Part shown: in pieces, positions 1 to 6,477 of the stretch
Layout of the letters: the number at the start of each line of letters is the position of its first letter
Numbering within the stretch: position 1 is the first letter of the stretch
The notes under the pieces: model-generated
Database searches by the model: none
The model's input: only the letters and a program-made list of their open reading frames with translations
What the model was told of the DNA's origin: nothing
Translations under genes and position numbers: made by a program
Assembly (NCBI GenBank): GCA_012510335.1
Contig: JAAZIF010000325.1
Coordinates: 1-15,907 of the forward strand
Length of the DNA: 15,907 nucleotides
Reading direction: 5' to 3'
Source: Methanomicrobiales archaeon
GTDB lineage: Archaea > Halobacteriota > Methanomicrobia > Methanomicrobiales > Methanoculleaceae

Positions 1-837
1 ATCAGGTTTGTGGACAGGAACGGGACAGCCATCCCTCACTGGACGGAAAACGTCACAAGCGGTTCTCACACCCACATCTGGCTCGCCCTCCCCGCGAATA
101 CGCAGGAGTTAACCATGCTCTACGGCGACACGGAGGCCCGGGACGCCAGTGACCCCGATGCTGTCTTTACCTTCTTTGAGGATTATGAACGTGGCAATCT
201 CTCGCGGTGGTCGTTCTGCGGTTCAAACGCCGAGATCCAGTCAACCATCGTCCGCGACGGCGCATACGCAGGCGAGATCAACGTCTCGGAGCCTGATCTC
301 AGACACCTCGCGAACAACCGGATCTGCCTGGCAAACATCTCCGCAGGCCCGCTGGTCATCGAGGGGGACTTCCGGGTCAGCGAGTTCGGGCGATGGTGCG
401 GTTCAGGCTACGTCCAGGTCTGGAACGGAACCAACCGGATCTACGCTCTCCACTTCAGGAACAGCTCCGTGCAGTACTATGATGGCGCTCACCGGAACTT
501 CTCCGCCGATCTCCGGGCGGAGCCCGATACCTGGTACCACGTAAAAATCGTCATGGATACGCCGAACACCACCGAACACGCCTGGATTGACGGTGAGTAC
601 CTCGGGAGCAGAACCCTGCGGTTTGCCGACGGGTCACTCGCCCCGAATGAGACGGTCTTTACGGACTTTGCTCTGATCGGGTCTTCGGCATGGTCATCGG
701 GAGGGCCACACCGCTTCTATGCGGATAACATCCGGGTCAGGAAATACGTCCCCGTCGACCCGGTGCTATCCTATGCGGGGCCTCCGGAGGGGGGCGAAAC
801 GTCGTCTCCCGGGGATCGGATACGCGGCTGCCCGTAG
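1..837 (+). CDS. DUF2341 / LamG-like secreted protein, 3' part
   Basis: This is the 3' part of a gene that enters the window from the left: the frame is open from base 1 and the first ATG (base 10) lies inside a conserved segment (FVDRNGTAIPHWTE), so it is not the start. That segment and the following IWLALPAN...LTMLYGD are typical of DUF2341, a domain of archaeal and bacterial surface proteins. From about residue 55 on, FEDYERGNLSRWSF, then WYHVKIVMD and FYADNIRVRKY near the end, look like a concanavalin/LamG-type beta-sandwich, which commonly binds sugars or polymers. About ten N-x-S/T sequons are visible, consistent with an exported glycoprotein. The tail after RKY is Gly/Pro-rich and ends at TAG without an evident anchor. 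The ligand is unknown and the N-terminal half with any signal peptide is outside the window. Confidence 0.8.
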   Translation: MRFVDRNGTAIPHWTENVTSGSHTHIWLALPANTQELTMLYGDTEARDASDPDAVFTFFEDYERGNLSRWSFCGSNAEIQSTIVRDGAYAGEINVSEPDLRHLANNRICLANISAGPLVIEGDFRVSEFGRWCGSGYVQVWNGTNRIYALHFRNSSVQYYDGAHRNFSADLRAEPDTWYHVKIVMDTPNTTEHAWIDGEYLGSRTLRFADGSLAPNETVFTDFALIGSSAWSSGGPHRFYADNIRVRKYVPVDPVLSYAGPPEGGETSSPGDRIRGCP

Positions 838-858
838 CGGCATCCCGCTCCGGAAAAA

Positions 859-1518
859 TTACCCTGCCGGGCCGCACGCGAGCAGCGGCACCGCAGCCCG
901 CAGTACATCTATGCCTCCCTCGACGTAGAGGAGACCGAGGACGGCCACGGCGAGGATCTCCTTCTCCTGCTCAAGAGCCCTGCCGACCGGGCGGTGCCGG
1001 CATTCGAGGCCGATTTTGCTTTCGTGGAGCTTCCACCGGTCTGAGAGGGGTGCGAGCCCCGGCACCCCGGCATGCGGGCCAGAGAGAACCTTAAGCCGCA
1101 GGGTGACATCGCCGATGAGGGCAAGCGCCCGGGCATCGTCCGGGAATTTCCCGAGCATATCGATGTCTTTTGCCGGGATCGGGAGCCGATCTTCCGGGAA
1201 TCCCTCAGGTATACCGGAAAAGAGCCTTCTTGTGGAGTTATCCATGAGGATCCGGAGGAGCCCGTCAGGATCCTGGAAGGCATACCCGGTATCCCGCTCG
1301 ATGCGGGGGAGGGTCACACGTTTCACCCGGTCGATCCCTGATACCAGACGGTCGATCTCCCTGATCCACCCGCGCATCCGCCGGAGTCTCCTCGTCCGCC
1401 TGGGTGACCGCCGGCAGGCGGGCAGGAACTCCGCCCGGTACTCCCGCATGAGCCACCCCTGTATGGTCGTGAGGGTCTCCTCGATCGAGCGGGAGAGGGG
1501 GCCGTATTCGTATGTCAT
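859..1518 (-). CDS. RNase III-fold protein lacking most catalytic residues
   Basis: A 219-residue protein. Residues 74-95 (IERDTGYAFQDPDGLLRIL) match the first helices of RNase III domains, which usually read LGYxFKDPxLLLxALTH. Residues 129-141 (ARALALIGDVTL) sit where the signature ERLEFLGDxVL is expected, and residues 187-206 (KEILAVAVLGLLYVEGG) match the closing helix ADxFEALIGAIYLDGG. By this alignment only the Asp of the signature (D137) remains; both Glu of the signature and the Asp and Glu of the last helix are Arg, Ala or hydrophobic. The first 70 residues are rich in Arg and no double-stranded-RNA-binding domain follows. I infer an RNA-binding or structural role without nuclease activity. 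It runs convergent to the preceding gene (22 bases apart) and downstream of the DUF1294 gene with a 42-base gap. The first ATG is used; no clear Shine-Dalgarno is visible. Confidence 0.65.
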   Translation of the reverse strand: MTYEYGPLSRSIEETLTTIQGWLMREYRAEFLPACRRSPRRTRRLRRMRGWIREIDRLVSGIDRVKRVTLPRIERDTGYAFQDPDGLLRILMDNSTRRLFSGIPEGFPEDRLPIPAKDIDMLGKFPDDARALALIGDVTLRLKVLSGPHAGVPGLAPLSDRWKLHESKIGLECRHRPVGRALEQEKEILAVAVLGLLYVEGGIDVLRAAVPLLACGPAG

Positions 1519-1560
1519 GCGATCAGAGATTGGGTAACGAGATGTTTTTACCTTTCCCTG

Positions 1561-1848
1561 TTAATTAACGAATCCCTGGAGGGCAGGCCATACAAGAAGC
1601 AGGGCGAGGGCGACGTGCAGGCAGAGGAAGAGGGGGACGAGCCGGAACTTCGCTTTCTGCGTCTTATGCCGGAATATGCGCATCGCCGCTACGGCACCGA
1701 ACGGCCCGAAGAGCGAGAGGGTGAGGAGCCTTCCCTCGGGGATCCGCCACGCCGTCCGCTCCGCCGATCGCTTATCGCGGCGAAAGGCAACAAACGAGAC
1801 GATGTTTACGAGGAGGTAGATCATGATCACGGCCGGCAGGAGGGGCAT
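1561..1848 (-). CDS. DUF1294 small membrane protein
   Basis: A 95-residue integral membrane protein with three hydrophobic segments (about 3-21, 42-58, 69-90). The conserved DUF1294 pattern is present: DKRSAE (25-30), RIPEGRLLTLSLFG (35-48) and the hallmark FRHKTQKAKF (59-68). The family's function is unknown. The ATG at 1848 is preferred over an upstream start at 1944: it gives the usual family length, has GGGAGGGG upstream, and the extra 32 residues of the longer version are low-complexity and unlike the family. It is co-directional with the RNase III-fold gene downstream. Confidence 0.85.
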   Translation of the reverse strand: MPLLPAVIMIYLLVNIVSFVAFRRDKRSAERTAWRIPEGRLLTLSLFGPFGAVAAMRIFRHKTQKAKFRLVPLFLCLHVALALLLVWPALQGFVN

Positions 1849-2105
1849 CTCGCTACCCCTCCCGCCCGGATGTCCGGGAGCCTCTGCACAGCGTCCCGGC
1901 AGAGCCCGGAACCATCCCCCTGCGCCCGGAGAGATCAATACCATCAGGCCTCTGGAACATACCGCGGATAGACCCCGCGCACCTCGTTCCCGGTTTTAGA
2001 ATGTCTGTCCAGTTTTGCACACCTATACCTGTTCCATTCCGGATCAAAAGAGGCTACCGCCTGCCCCGGTCTACCGGGGATGGGCGGCGAGGGGATCGTC
2101 CCCCC
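1849..2105. other. Intergenic stretch without a supported gene
   Basis: This space separates two co-directional minus-strand genes. Short open frames cross it on both strands, but none has a recognisable motif, a Shine-Dalgarno or a convincing start. The words ctgtccagtttt near 2006 and ttttggacagag near 2120 share TGGACAG in opposite orientation, but the match is too short to call a repeat. It should hold the 3' end of the DUF7282 transcript and the promoter of the DUF1294 gene, neither of which I can place firmly. Confidence 0.4.
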
Positions 2106-2591
2106 TCATTCGGTGCCGCTTTTTGGACAGAGTTCTGTCAGGTTTATCAGGGTTGCGTTCTCCGCCGTGACGTTGAACGGTTCGATCACGATCTCATCAT
2201 CTACCTTCTGCTCGACATCAGGGACGGGGTACTCAAAGACGCCCTCCCTCCCGGCGTCATGGTGCAGGACGGCAAACAGGGTATCGGTGGCGACGAATGT
2301 ATGGACCGTGACCGTAACATTCTGGTTCACCCCGGACATGACCGGCGCATACCCGATGACCCCGCCGGGATGTCCAAAGAGGTTGTTATGGATGACGATC
2401 CATCCCGGGCCATCGCTCACGACCTCATCGACCGTTACATTCCCGACGATCCCATCGCCCATAATCTCCTGATCCGAGACCGTGACCGAGGCGTTCCCGG
2501 TCACATTCGTCTCAGGTTCGGCCTGAGCAGTGATGGGCCCGACAAGGCCGGCCGCCAGGACTGCCACAATAACCAGCCAGTATTTCCGCAT
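2106..2591 (-). CDS. Secreted DUF7282-type protein
   Basis: A 161-residue predicted exported protein. Residues 1-24 form a signal peptide (MRKYW, hydrophobic core, AQA cleavage site). The mature part has a DUF7282-type core: VTVSDQEI (37-44), VTVDEVVSDGPGWIVIH (52-68), GYAPVMSG (80-87), LFAVLHHDAG (105-114), VFEYPVPD (118-125) and DDEIVIEPF (131-139). These domains occur, often repeated, in archaeal surface proteins; their function is unknown. Seven N-x-S/T sequons are present, an unusually high density. The start at 2591 is supported by GGGGGAGGTC upstream and by placing Met directly before the basic signal-peptide residues; a longer frame to 2678 would put 29 unrelated residues ahead of the signal. 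A single gene with its own TATA element. Confidence 0.8.
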   Translation of the reverse strand: MRKYWLVIVAVLAAGLVGPITAQAEPETNVTGNASVTVSDQEIMGDGIVGNVTVDEVVSDGPGWIVIHNNLFGHPGGVIGYAPVMSGVNQNVTVTVHTFVATDTLFAVLHHDAGREGVFEYPVPDVEQKVDDEIVIEPFNVTAENATLINLTELCPKSGTE

Positions 2592-2634
2592 GTTGTTCGA
2601 CCTCCCCCATGGGGGGGCACAGGTACTCCGGCAA

Positions 2635-2643
2635 CATATATAG
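2635..2643 (-). promoter_or_regulatory. TATA element of the DUF7282 gene
   Basis: CTATATATG reads on the minus strand about 45 bases upstream of the ATG at 2591, putting the transcription start near 2612 and giving a leader of about 20 bases that carries the GGAGG site. The match is strong for an archaeal TATA box, and no other AT-rich element lies nearby. Confidence 0.6.
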
Positions 2644-2850
2644 GTTGGCAGACCCGTGATGCGGGAGGGCGCCCGCACGCAGAACCGGTATTCCGGGGCC
2701 GAGAATGAACCTTCACCGCTTTCGGAGTGACCGGAGGGATTGAGAATGCCATCGAGGAGATCCCCGCCGGATTCATCGTAGATGTGCTGATGGTCTTCAT
2801 ATCCCCAACAGACCGGGACTGCCCGCCGCAGGGGGTTTTTGCACCAGCAC

Positions 2851-2874
2851 TATATACCGTAAATAACATACGGT
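2851..2874 (+). promoter_or_regulatory. TATA box overlapped by a palindrome, HEAT gene promoter
   Basis: TATATA at 2851-2856 lies 46 bases upstream of the HEAT-repeat start codon. The arms ACCGTA (2856-2861) and TACGGT (2869-2874) form a perfect 6-bp inverted repeat around a 7-base spacer, starting on the last TATA base and covering the space before the expected transcription start near 2878. This is where an archaeal repressor would block TBP/TFB or polymerase. The promoter is well supported; the operator role is inferred. Confidence 0.5.
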
Positions 2875-2896
2875 TTCGCAGGAATAACCTGGTGAC

Positions 2897-3433
2897 ATGA
2901 GTATGGAACGCTCGATAAAGCGCCTTATGGAGGAGAGAGAGAAGCGGCGGGAGGAGAACGTCAAGAAATACATCGAGCAGCTGGAGCACGAGAGCACTCC
3001 CTATCGCCTGCGGGCTGCCGAGGCGCTTGGGGGATGCGCCGATCCGCAGGCGGTCGAACCGCTGGTCGCCGCCCTGCACGATGAGGAGAACGAGGTCCGC
3101 TGGATCGTGGCACAGGCGCTCGGGAAACTCTGCGACGCACGGGCGGTGGATCCCCTCCTCTCCCTCCTCACCGACCCGGATCGCTGGGTGCGGCGCGGCG
3201 CCGTCTGGGCGCTCGGTGAGATCGGAGATCCGCGCGCGGTCGAGCCGCTCCTCCCCCTCCTTATGGACAGAAAGAAGGATGTCAGGGTGGCTGCCGCCGA
3301 TGCGCTCGGGAAACTCTGCGACACCCGGTCGGTCGACGTTCTCTTCGGCGCGCTTGAGAGCGAGGAAGAGCCCGAGGTCAGGACGGCGATCCGGCGTGCG
3401 CTCCGCGAGATCACCGGCGAGATGGTCTTTTGA
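2897..3433 (+). CDS. HEAT-repeat (PBS-lyase type) protein
   Basis: A 178-residue cytoplasmic protein. Residues 3-33 are highly charged (MERSIKRLMEEREKRREE) and probably a helix or short coiled coil. From about residue 37 to the end come four and a half repeats of about 31 residues, each with a core like R-x-x-A-x-x-ALG-x-[CIL]-x-D-x-[RQ]-AV-[ED]-PL: AAEALGGCADPQAVEPL, AQALGKLCDARAVDPL, AVWALGEIGDPRAVEPL and AADALGKLCDTRSVDVL. Such HEAT_2 repeats form a curved scaffold for protein-protein contacts; no enzymatic residues are visible and the partner is unknown. ATG at 2897 follows GGTGAC directly, a weak site; ATG at 2903 is an alternative. It runs convergent with the metallohydrolase gene, with only 7 bases between stop codons. 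Confidence 0.9.
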   Translation: MSMERSIKRLMEEREKRREENVKKYIEQLEHESTPYRLRAAEALGGCADPQAVEPLVAALHDEENEVRWIVAQALGKLCDARAVDPLLSLLTDPDRWVRRGAVWALGEIGDPRAVEPLLPLLMDRKKDVRVAAADALGKLCDTRSVDVLFGALESEEEPEVRTAIRRALREITGEMVF

Positions 3434-3440
3434 ACCCCGG

Positions 3441-4280
3441 TCAGCCGTACTCCAGGTGCAGCCCGACGCCCGCCTCCCGAACGTCCGCCACCTTTGAGAG
3501 CGCGATCTTTGCCGCAAGACCGGTGCAGTGGCAGGGGTGAAGGGCCGCCGGCCGCACCTCTGAGAAGTAATCGGCGACCCCCTGCATCTGCCCCGGCTGC
3601 GGATCCTCAAGGTGGAACCCTCCGATGATGTCGGCGACCCGATCCTCGCCGCAGACCTCGCGTGCCTGCTCGACGATCGAGCAGATCCCTGCATGGGAGC
3701 AGCCGGTCACGATGACAAGCCCTTCCGGGGTTCTGCAGGCGAGCGCTGTGTCGTCAGCGATTGTGTCATCCCTGATGCCATCTGGCGTGTATATGTAGCC
3801 GTGCGGGAGAATCTGCTCAAACTCGAACCTCCGCTCGATCTCACCCAGGAATACCAGGTTCTCGGTCAGCCAGAGGGGGGCGGCGGTGAGGAGAACCTTC
3901 CCATGCCTGAAGAGTTCCTCGACCGAGAGGTGGCACCCGATCTCCCCTATACCGTCGCAGCTCCGGGTGAGAAAGGCGTCGGGATGGGTGATGAACGTGG
4001 GCTCGACGCGGTTCCGGCCTTCTATAATCGCCTCGGTGTGGAGCCGGATCAGGGCATCGAGACCCCAGGTATGATCGAGATGGCCGTGTGAGAGGACGAT
4101 CTCCCCGACGCGGAGTAGATCGATCCCCATCTTCTGTGCGTTGCCGATGAGGATGCCCGAGTAGCCGGTATCAAAGAGAACCCGGGATCCGCCGTCCTCT
4201 ATATAGATCGAGAGCCCCGGCTCCGCGAGGAAATAGCGATCGGTGAGTGCGGCGTTGTCCACGAGGACCGTCAGTTTCAT
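3441..4280 (-). CDS. COG1237 MBL-fold metallohydrolase
   Basis: A 279-residue metallo-beta-lactamase-fold protein. The metal site is clear: SHGHLDH at 64-70 (H65, H67, D69, H70), GCSHAG at 193-198 (H196), GGFHL at 220-224 and HPCHCTG at 248-254. The opening, LTVLVDN...YFLAEPGLSIYIED...VLFDTGYSG, is characteristic of COG1237. Members of this family are often annotated as 7,8-dihydropterin-6-methyl-4-(beta-D-ribofuranosyl)-aminobenzene-5'-phosphate synthase after a Methanocaldococcus enzyme, which would place it early in methanopterin synthesis. Several paralogues usually exist, so assigning this one to that reaction is inference; a generic hydrolase is possible. The ATG at 4280 follows GGGGTGAG at normal spacing. 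It appears to be transcribed alone. Confidence 0.85.
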   Translation of the reverse strand: MKLTVLVDNAALTDRYFLAEPGLSIYIEDGGSRVLFDTGYSGILIGNAQKMGIDLLRVGEIVLSHGHLDHTWGLDALIRLHTEAIIEGRNRVEPTFITHPDAFLTRSCDGIGEIGCHLSVEELFRHGKVLLTAAPLWLTENLVFLGEIERRFEFEQILPHGYIYTPDGIRDDTIADDTALACRTPEGLVIVTGCSHAGICSIVEQAREVCGEDRVADIIGGFHLEDPQPGQMQGVADYFSEVRPAALHPCHCTGLAAKIALSKVADVREAGVGLHLEYG

Positions 4281-4393
4281 ACTCGGCGCTCACCCCGGGG
4301 CGCGGCCGTATTCATACCAGGTACTGTGAATGCCGCGATTAAGAAAGTTTCCGGGCAGCGAGACCCGCTTCCCTGAGTAAGGCATGGCTGCAT

Positions 4394-5032
4394 TCACGGG
4401 CGGCGGCCGGCCCCGATGTCGAATTGGGCGAGGATCCTCCTGCAGGTGCAGTGGTTGCCCAGGTGACATATGGCGGCCTTCGCCGCCTCGAACCGGACAG
4501 GAAGGTCGATCCCGGGAACCAGTTCAGGGAGGTCGCCAGACCCGAGCGTGATGTGCGGGGAGTAGCGCGAGTACGCGGAGGACTTCGGGAACCGGAGAAG
4601 ATAGTCAAGAGACGCTTGAGACGATTCATCCGCAAAGATCTCCGGCCCTGCTGGCGAGGCCATATACGGCGTTATGGCGTTCATCACGGTCTTATGGAAG
4701 AGCTGGAGGATGTCCGGGCGCGGTATATGGAAGTGAGAGACGGCCTCTCCCGTGCTCGTCCGGCGCTTTGCGATGGCATCGATCGTCAGGGTCATGGGGA
4801 GGCACCGCCGGGCAACCCGCTCGATCTTTGCGGCGATCTCCAGGATATCCTCACGCCTCGCCGGGAATATCGCAACCGATATATGCGGTAGAGAGCCACC
4901 CTTCTCCAGGCGTATCCCTCCGCCCGGGTTGCCGGCGAGCAGGATTTTGTTCGCGCCGATCGCCATATCCATGATCGGGTCGGGCGGCAGGATAACCACG
5001 TCGAGGGCAACCGTATCGGGCAGTTCATACAT
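4394..5032 (-). CDS. 2H phosphoesterase (LigT/2'-5' RNA ligase-like)
   Basis: A 212-residue cytoplasmic protein. The two signature motifs of the 2H superfamily are present: PHISVAIF with H50 and S52, and SPHITLGSG with H160 and T162, about 110 residues apart. Superfamily members use the paired histidines to open 2',3'-cyclic phosphates or to make or break 2'-5' bonds in RNA or small nucleotides. The substrate cannot be told from sequence. A segment SHFHIPRPDILQLFH (99-113) between the motifs and the Cys/His-rich end HLGNHCTC (190-197) are less usual. ATG at 5032 starts the only plausible version. The start lies 37 bases downstream of the 68-residue orphan on the same strand, so the two are probably co-transcribed; no strong Shine-Dalgarno is visible. 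Confidence 0.75.
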   Translation of the reverse strand: MYELPDTVALDVVILPPDPIMDMAIGANKILLAGNPGGGIRLEKGGSLPHISVAIFPARREDILEIAAKIERVARRCLPMTLTIDAIAKRRTSTGEAVSHFHIPRPDILQLFHKTVMNAITPYMASPAGPEIFADESSQASLDYLLRFPKSSAYSRYSPHITLGSGDLPELVPGIDLPVRFEAAKAAICHLGNHCTCRRILAQFDIGAGRRP

Positions 5033-5069
5033 AGGTTCGAATGAGGCGGCAGGAATAGAAAAGGGTTTC

Positions 5070-5276
5070 TCACCACCTCACGCCGAAGATCGGCTCCTCT
5101 GCCTCGATGAGGTTTGCGATCCTCCTGACGTCTGCCTCCATCGGGACATCCTCTCCCCTGTTCAGGTTCTTTCTCAGTTGCTCAAGGCCTGCAGCCACCG
5201 AGTCATCCTTCGACCGGACACCGCTTACCGTCACACGGAATGTCAGCGTCACCAGCCACCGGTTTGTCGTCATCAT
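5070..5276 (-). CDS. Small orphan protein, 68 aa
   Basis: I do not recognise this family. The 68-residue product opens with a stretch likely to form a beta strand (RWLVTLTFRVTVSGV, 6-20), followed by a charged, probably helical part (DDSVAAGLEQLRKNL, then ADVRRIANLIEAEEP) and a short end GVRW. No cysteines, signal peptide or membrane segment is present. Two adjacent ATGs (5276, 5273) follow GAGGGGAAGAAGAG. A TATA element lies at 5314-5322. The 2H phosphoesterase starts 37 bases downstream in the same direction, suggesting a two-gene transcript and possibly a shared role. Start signal, promoter and protein-like composition favour a real gene. Confidence 0.6.
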   Translation of the reverse strand: MMTTNRWLVTLTFRVTVSGVRSKDDSVAAGLEQLRKNLNRGEDVPMEADVRRIANLIEAEEPIFGVRW

Positions 5277-5725
5277 CTCTTCTTCCCCTCTGGCGCCGAA
5301 TGTATCGCCGGGAGATATAAAGGCAGCTTGTGATCAGGATGGTTACCCCGAAGAGATCGGGCCGGTGTGGCGGGCCGCATCGAGGCACCGGATCCGATTT
5401 TTCACCAGTCTCCCTGCCGGGCGGAGGGGAAGAAGGCGGGCCGGGTCTATGAGCGCCTTCACCCTTGCAGCGTGAGACTTGCCATTCAGAGGCGGATTCC
5501 GGGTACCACAAAGAGCACCGGGAGCATCAGTTTTGGCAGGGTTTTTTCATGGGCGTACCCTCAAAAAGGTTAGAATGACGATAGATTATTTATTATTTGC
5601 TCTTTTTCGATACAGATTGATTCTGTCAGCCGATATACGCTTCAAGCGGCTCTGAGCATCTTTTTCGGCGTCCGGGCACAGATGTTTCAGGAAGGTTTTT
5701 ATCAGCGAACGGGCAATTCCATCAT
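5277..5725. other. Long intergenic stretch with divergent promoters
   Basis: I find no supported gene. On the minus strand TTTATATCTCC at 5312-5322 is a TATA element for the 68-residue protein, placing transcription start near 5292. On the plus strand TTTTTATC at 5696-5703 lies about 25 bases before the chagasin ATG, which would make that mRNA leaderless. The centre (about 5330-5530) is GC-rich with open frames on both strands but no motif or start signal. From about 5560 to 5625 the sequence turns AT-rich (attatttattatttgc), unlike its surroundings. A 60-codon minus-strand frame at 5586-5768 overlaps the chagasin start and is not supported. Confidence 0.5.
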
Positions 5726-6148
5726 ATGGATCACTCAAAACGCATTCATGTGATGCTGGTTGCTGCACTCATTGCAGCATGCATCCTCGGAGCCGGTTGC
5801 ATATCGCAGCCAGACGAAACCCCCGCACCGGCAGAAGAGTACACTTTCAACGAGACCGACAACAACGCAGACGTCAAACTCCCGGCAGGGAGCAGGATCA
5901 CGATCAGTCTCGACGAGAACCCGACGACCGGCTACGAGTGGAACATCACCTCGACCCGCGGACTGCAGTACGTGAGCGACGTGTTCATCCCGCCCAGCAC
6001 AGGGCTCATAGGTGCCGGCGGCGTGCATGAATGGCAGTACATCGCCGCGGAGAAGGGCACCGGTGAGTTCTCCGCGATCTACTGGCAGCCCTGGGAGAAC
6101 GTGACCGGAGACGAGACAGCATTCAGTATAACCTTCACCATAGAGTGA
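5726..6148 (+). CDS. Chagasin-family (I42) protease-inhibitor lipoprotein
   Basis: A 140-residue predicted lipoprotein. Residues 1-25 are a signal with lipobox ILGAGC, giving C25 as the lipidated residue on the outer face of the membrane, followed by a Pro/Glu-rich linker. The mature domain has the three loops that define chagasin-type inhibitors of papain-family cysteine proteases: NPTTGYEW (65-72), GAGGVHEW (97-104) and YWQPWE (119-124), close to the canonical NPTTGY, GxGG and RPW motifs. Length and motif order match the family. Three N-x-S/T sequons are visible. Whether it inhibits an own-cell or a foreign protease is unknown; prokaryotic members also occur without an obvious target. A single gene, possibly leaderless. 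Confidence 0.88.
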   Translation: MDHSKRIHVMLVAALIAACILGAGCISQPDETPAPAEEYTFNETDNNADVKLPAGSRITISLDENPTTGYEWNITSTRGLQYVSDVFIPPSTGLIGAGGVHEWQYIAAEKGTGEFSAIYWQPWENVTGDETAFSITFTIE

Positions 6149-6159
6149 CACTGCACGCG

Positions 6160-6179
6160 CTCCCCCGCAACCGGGGGAG
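6160..6179 (+). terminator. Hairpin after the chagasin gene
   Basis: The arms CTCCCCCG and CGGGGGAG form a perfect 8-bp stem around a CAAC loop, starting 12 bases after the chagasin stop codon. No T-rich tail follows directly, so it may be a 3'-end stabilising hairpin or a transcript boundary rather than a classical terminator. Confidence 0.45.
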
Positions 6180-6202
6180 GGCTGCCTCCTTATAACCGCA
6201 CC

Positions 6203-6230
6203 CTGAAAAGAGAATATGCCGGCTCCCGGC
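6203..6230 (-). terminator. Terminator after rpl40e
   Basis: Read on the minus strand, GCCGG and CCGGC pair around a GAG loop (6230-6218) and are followed by ATATTCTCTTTTC. A GC stem followed by a T-rich tail, about 40 bases after the rpl40e stop codon, fits the end of the ten-gene minus-strand cluster. Confidence 0.5.
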
Positions 6231-6271
6231 CGGAGGATGCAGGTGTACCCCCGGGGAGCGACGCAACAGCG

Positions 6272-6418
6272 TTACGCCTTCCGTTCCCTGGACTTGGGCC
6301 GGAGTTCGTCAGAACCACACTTACGGCAACGGGTTGCGCGGACGGCGTTCCGGGCGTTGCATCTCATGCAGATCTTTACGTTTAGCAGACGTGCTTCAGC
6401 TTCGGGAAATCTCGCCAT
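6272..6418 (-). CDS. rpl40e: Large-subunit ribosomal protein L40e
   Basis: A 48-residue basic protein of the archaeal 50S subunit. It opens MARFPEAEARLLNVKICMRC and contains one zinc ribbon, C17-x2-C20 and C31-x2-C34 (CMRC...CRKC), as in archaeal L40e, which unlike the eukaryotic form is not fused to ubiquitin. The ATG at 6418 is chosen because it gives the standard length and has AGGTGGTG upstream; the frame stays open to 6505 but that part overlaps the rdgB end. It lies 59 bases after the pyrophosphatase gene, with its own TATA element in the gap, so it can be transcribed alone or by readthrough. Confidence 0.95.
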   Translation of the reverse strand: MARFPEAEARLLNVKICMRCNARNAVRATRCRKCGSDELRPKSRERKA

Positions 6419-6462
6419 ATCAAAAACACCACCTATCAGGTAGGTACTATACGCTCCTGGTG

Positions 6463-6471
6463 ATATTAATA
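6463..6471 (-). promoter_or_regulatory. TATA element of rpl40e
   Basis: ATTAATATC on the minus strand lies about 45-50 bases before the rpl40e ATG, placing transcription start near 6440 and leaving room for the AGGTGG ribosome site. A second AT-rich word (CGTATAGTA, 6445-6453) is a weaker alternative. Confidence 0.45.
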
Positions 6472-6477
6472 GTTCTG

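Noticed and set aside
2006..2131. Similar words CTGTCCAGTTTT and TTTTGGACAGAG as possible insertion-sequence ends
   Set aside because: The match is only about seven to eight bases, no transposase remnant lies between them, and the second word is inside the DUF7282 coding region.
2501..3694. A 397-codon open frame on the minus strand across the HEAT gene
   Set aside because: It is antisense to the HEAT-repeat gene, whose repeats and start signals are clear; the minus-strand product is low-complexity and without motifs.
5203..5511. A 102-codon minus-strand frame upstream of the 68-aa gene
   Set aside because: It overlaps the better-supported small gene in another frame and is Arg/Pro-rich, as expected for a shadow frame.
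5586..5768. A 60-codon minus-strand frame ending in a basic stretch (YRKRANNK)
   Set aside because: It overlaps the start and signal peptide of the well-supported chagasin gene and has no ribosome site or recognisable domain.
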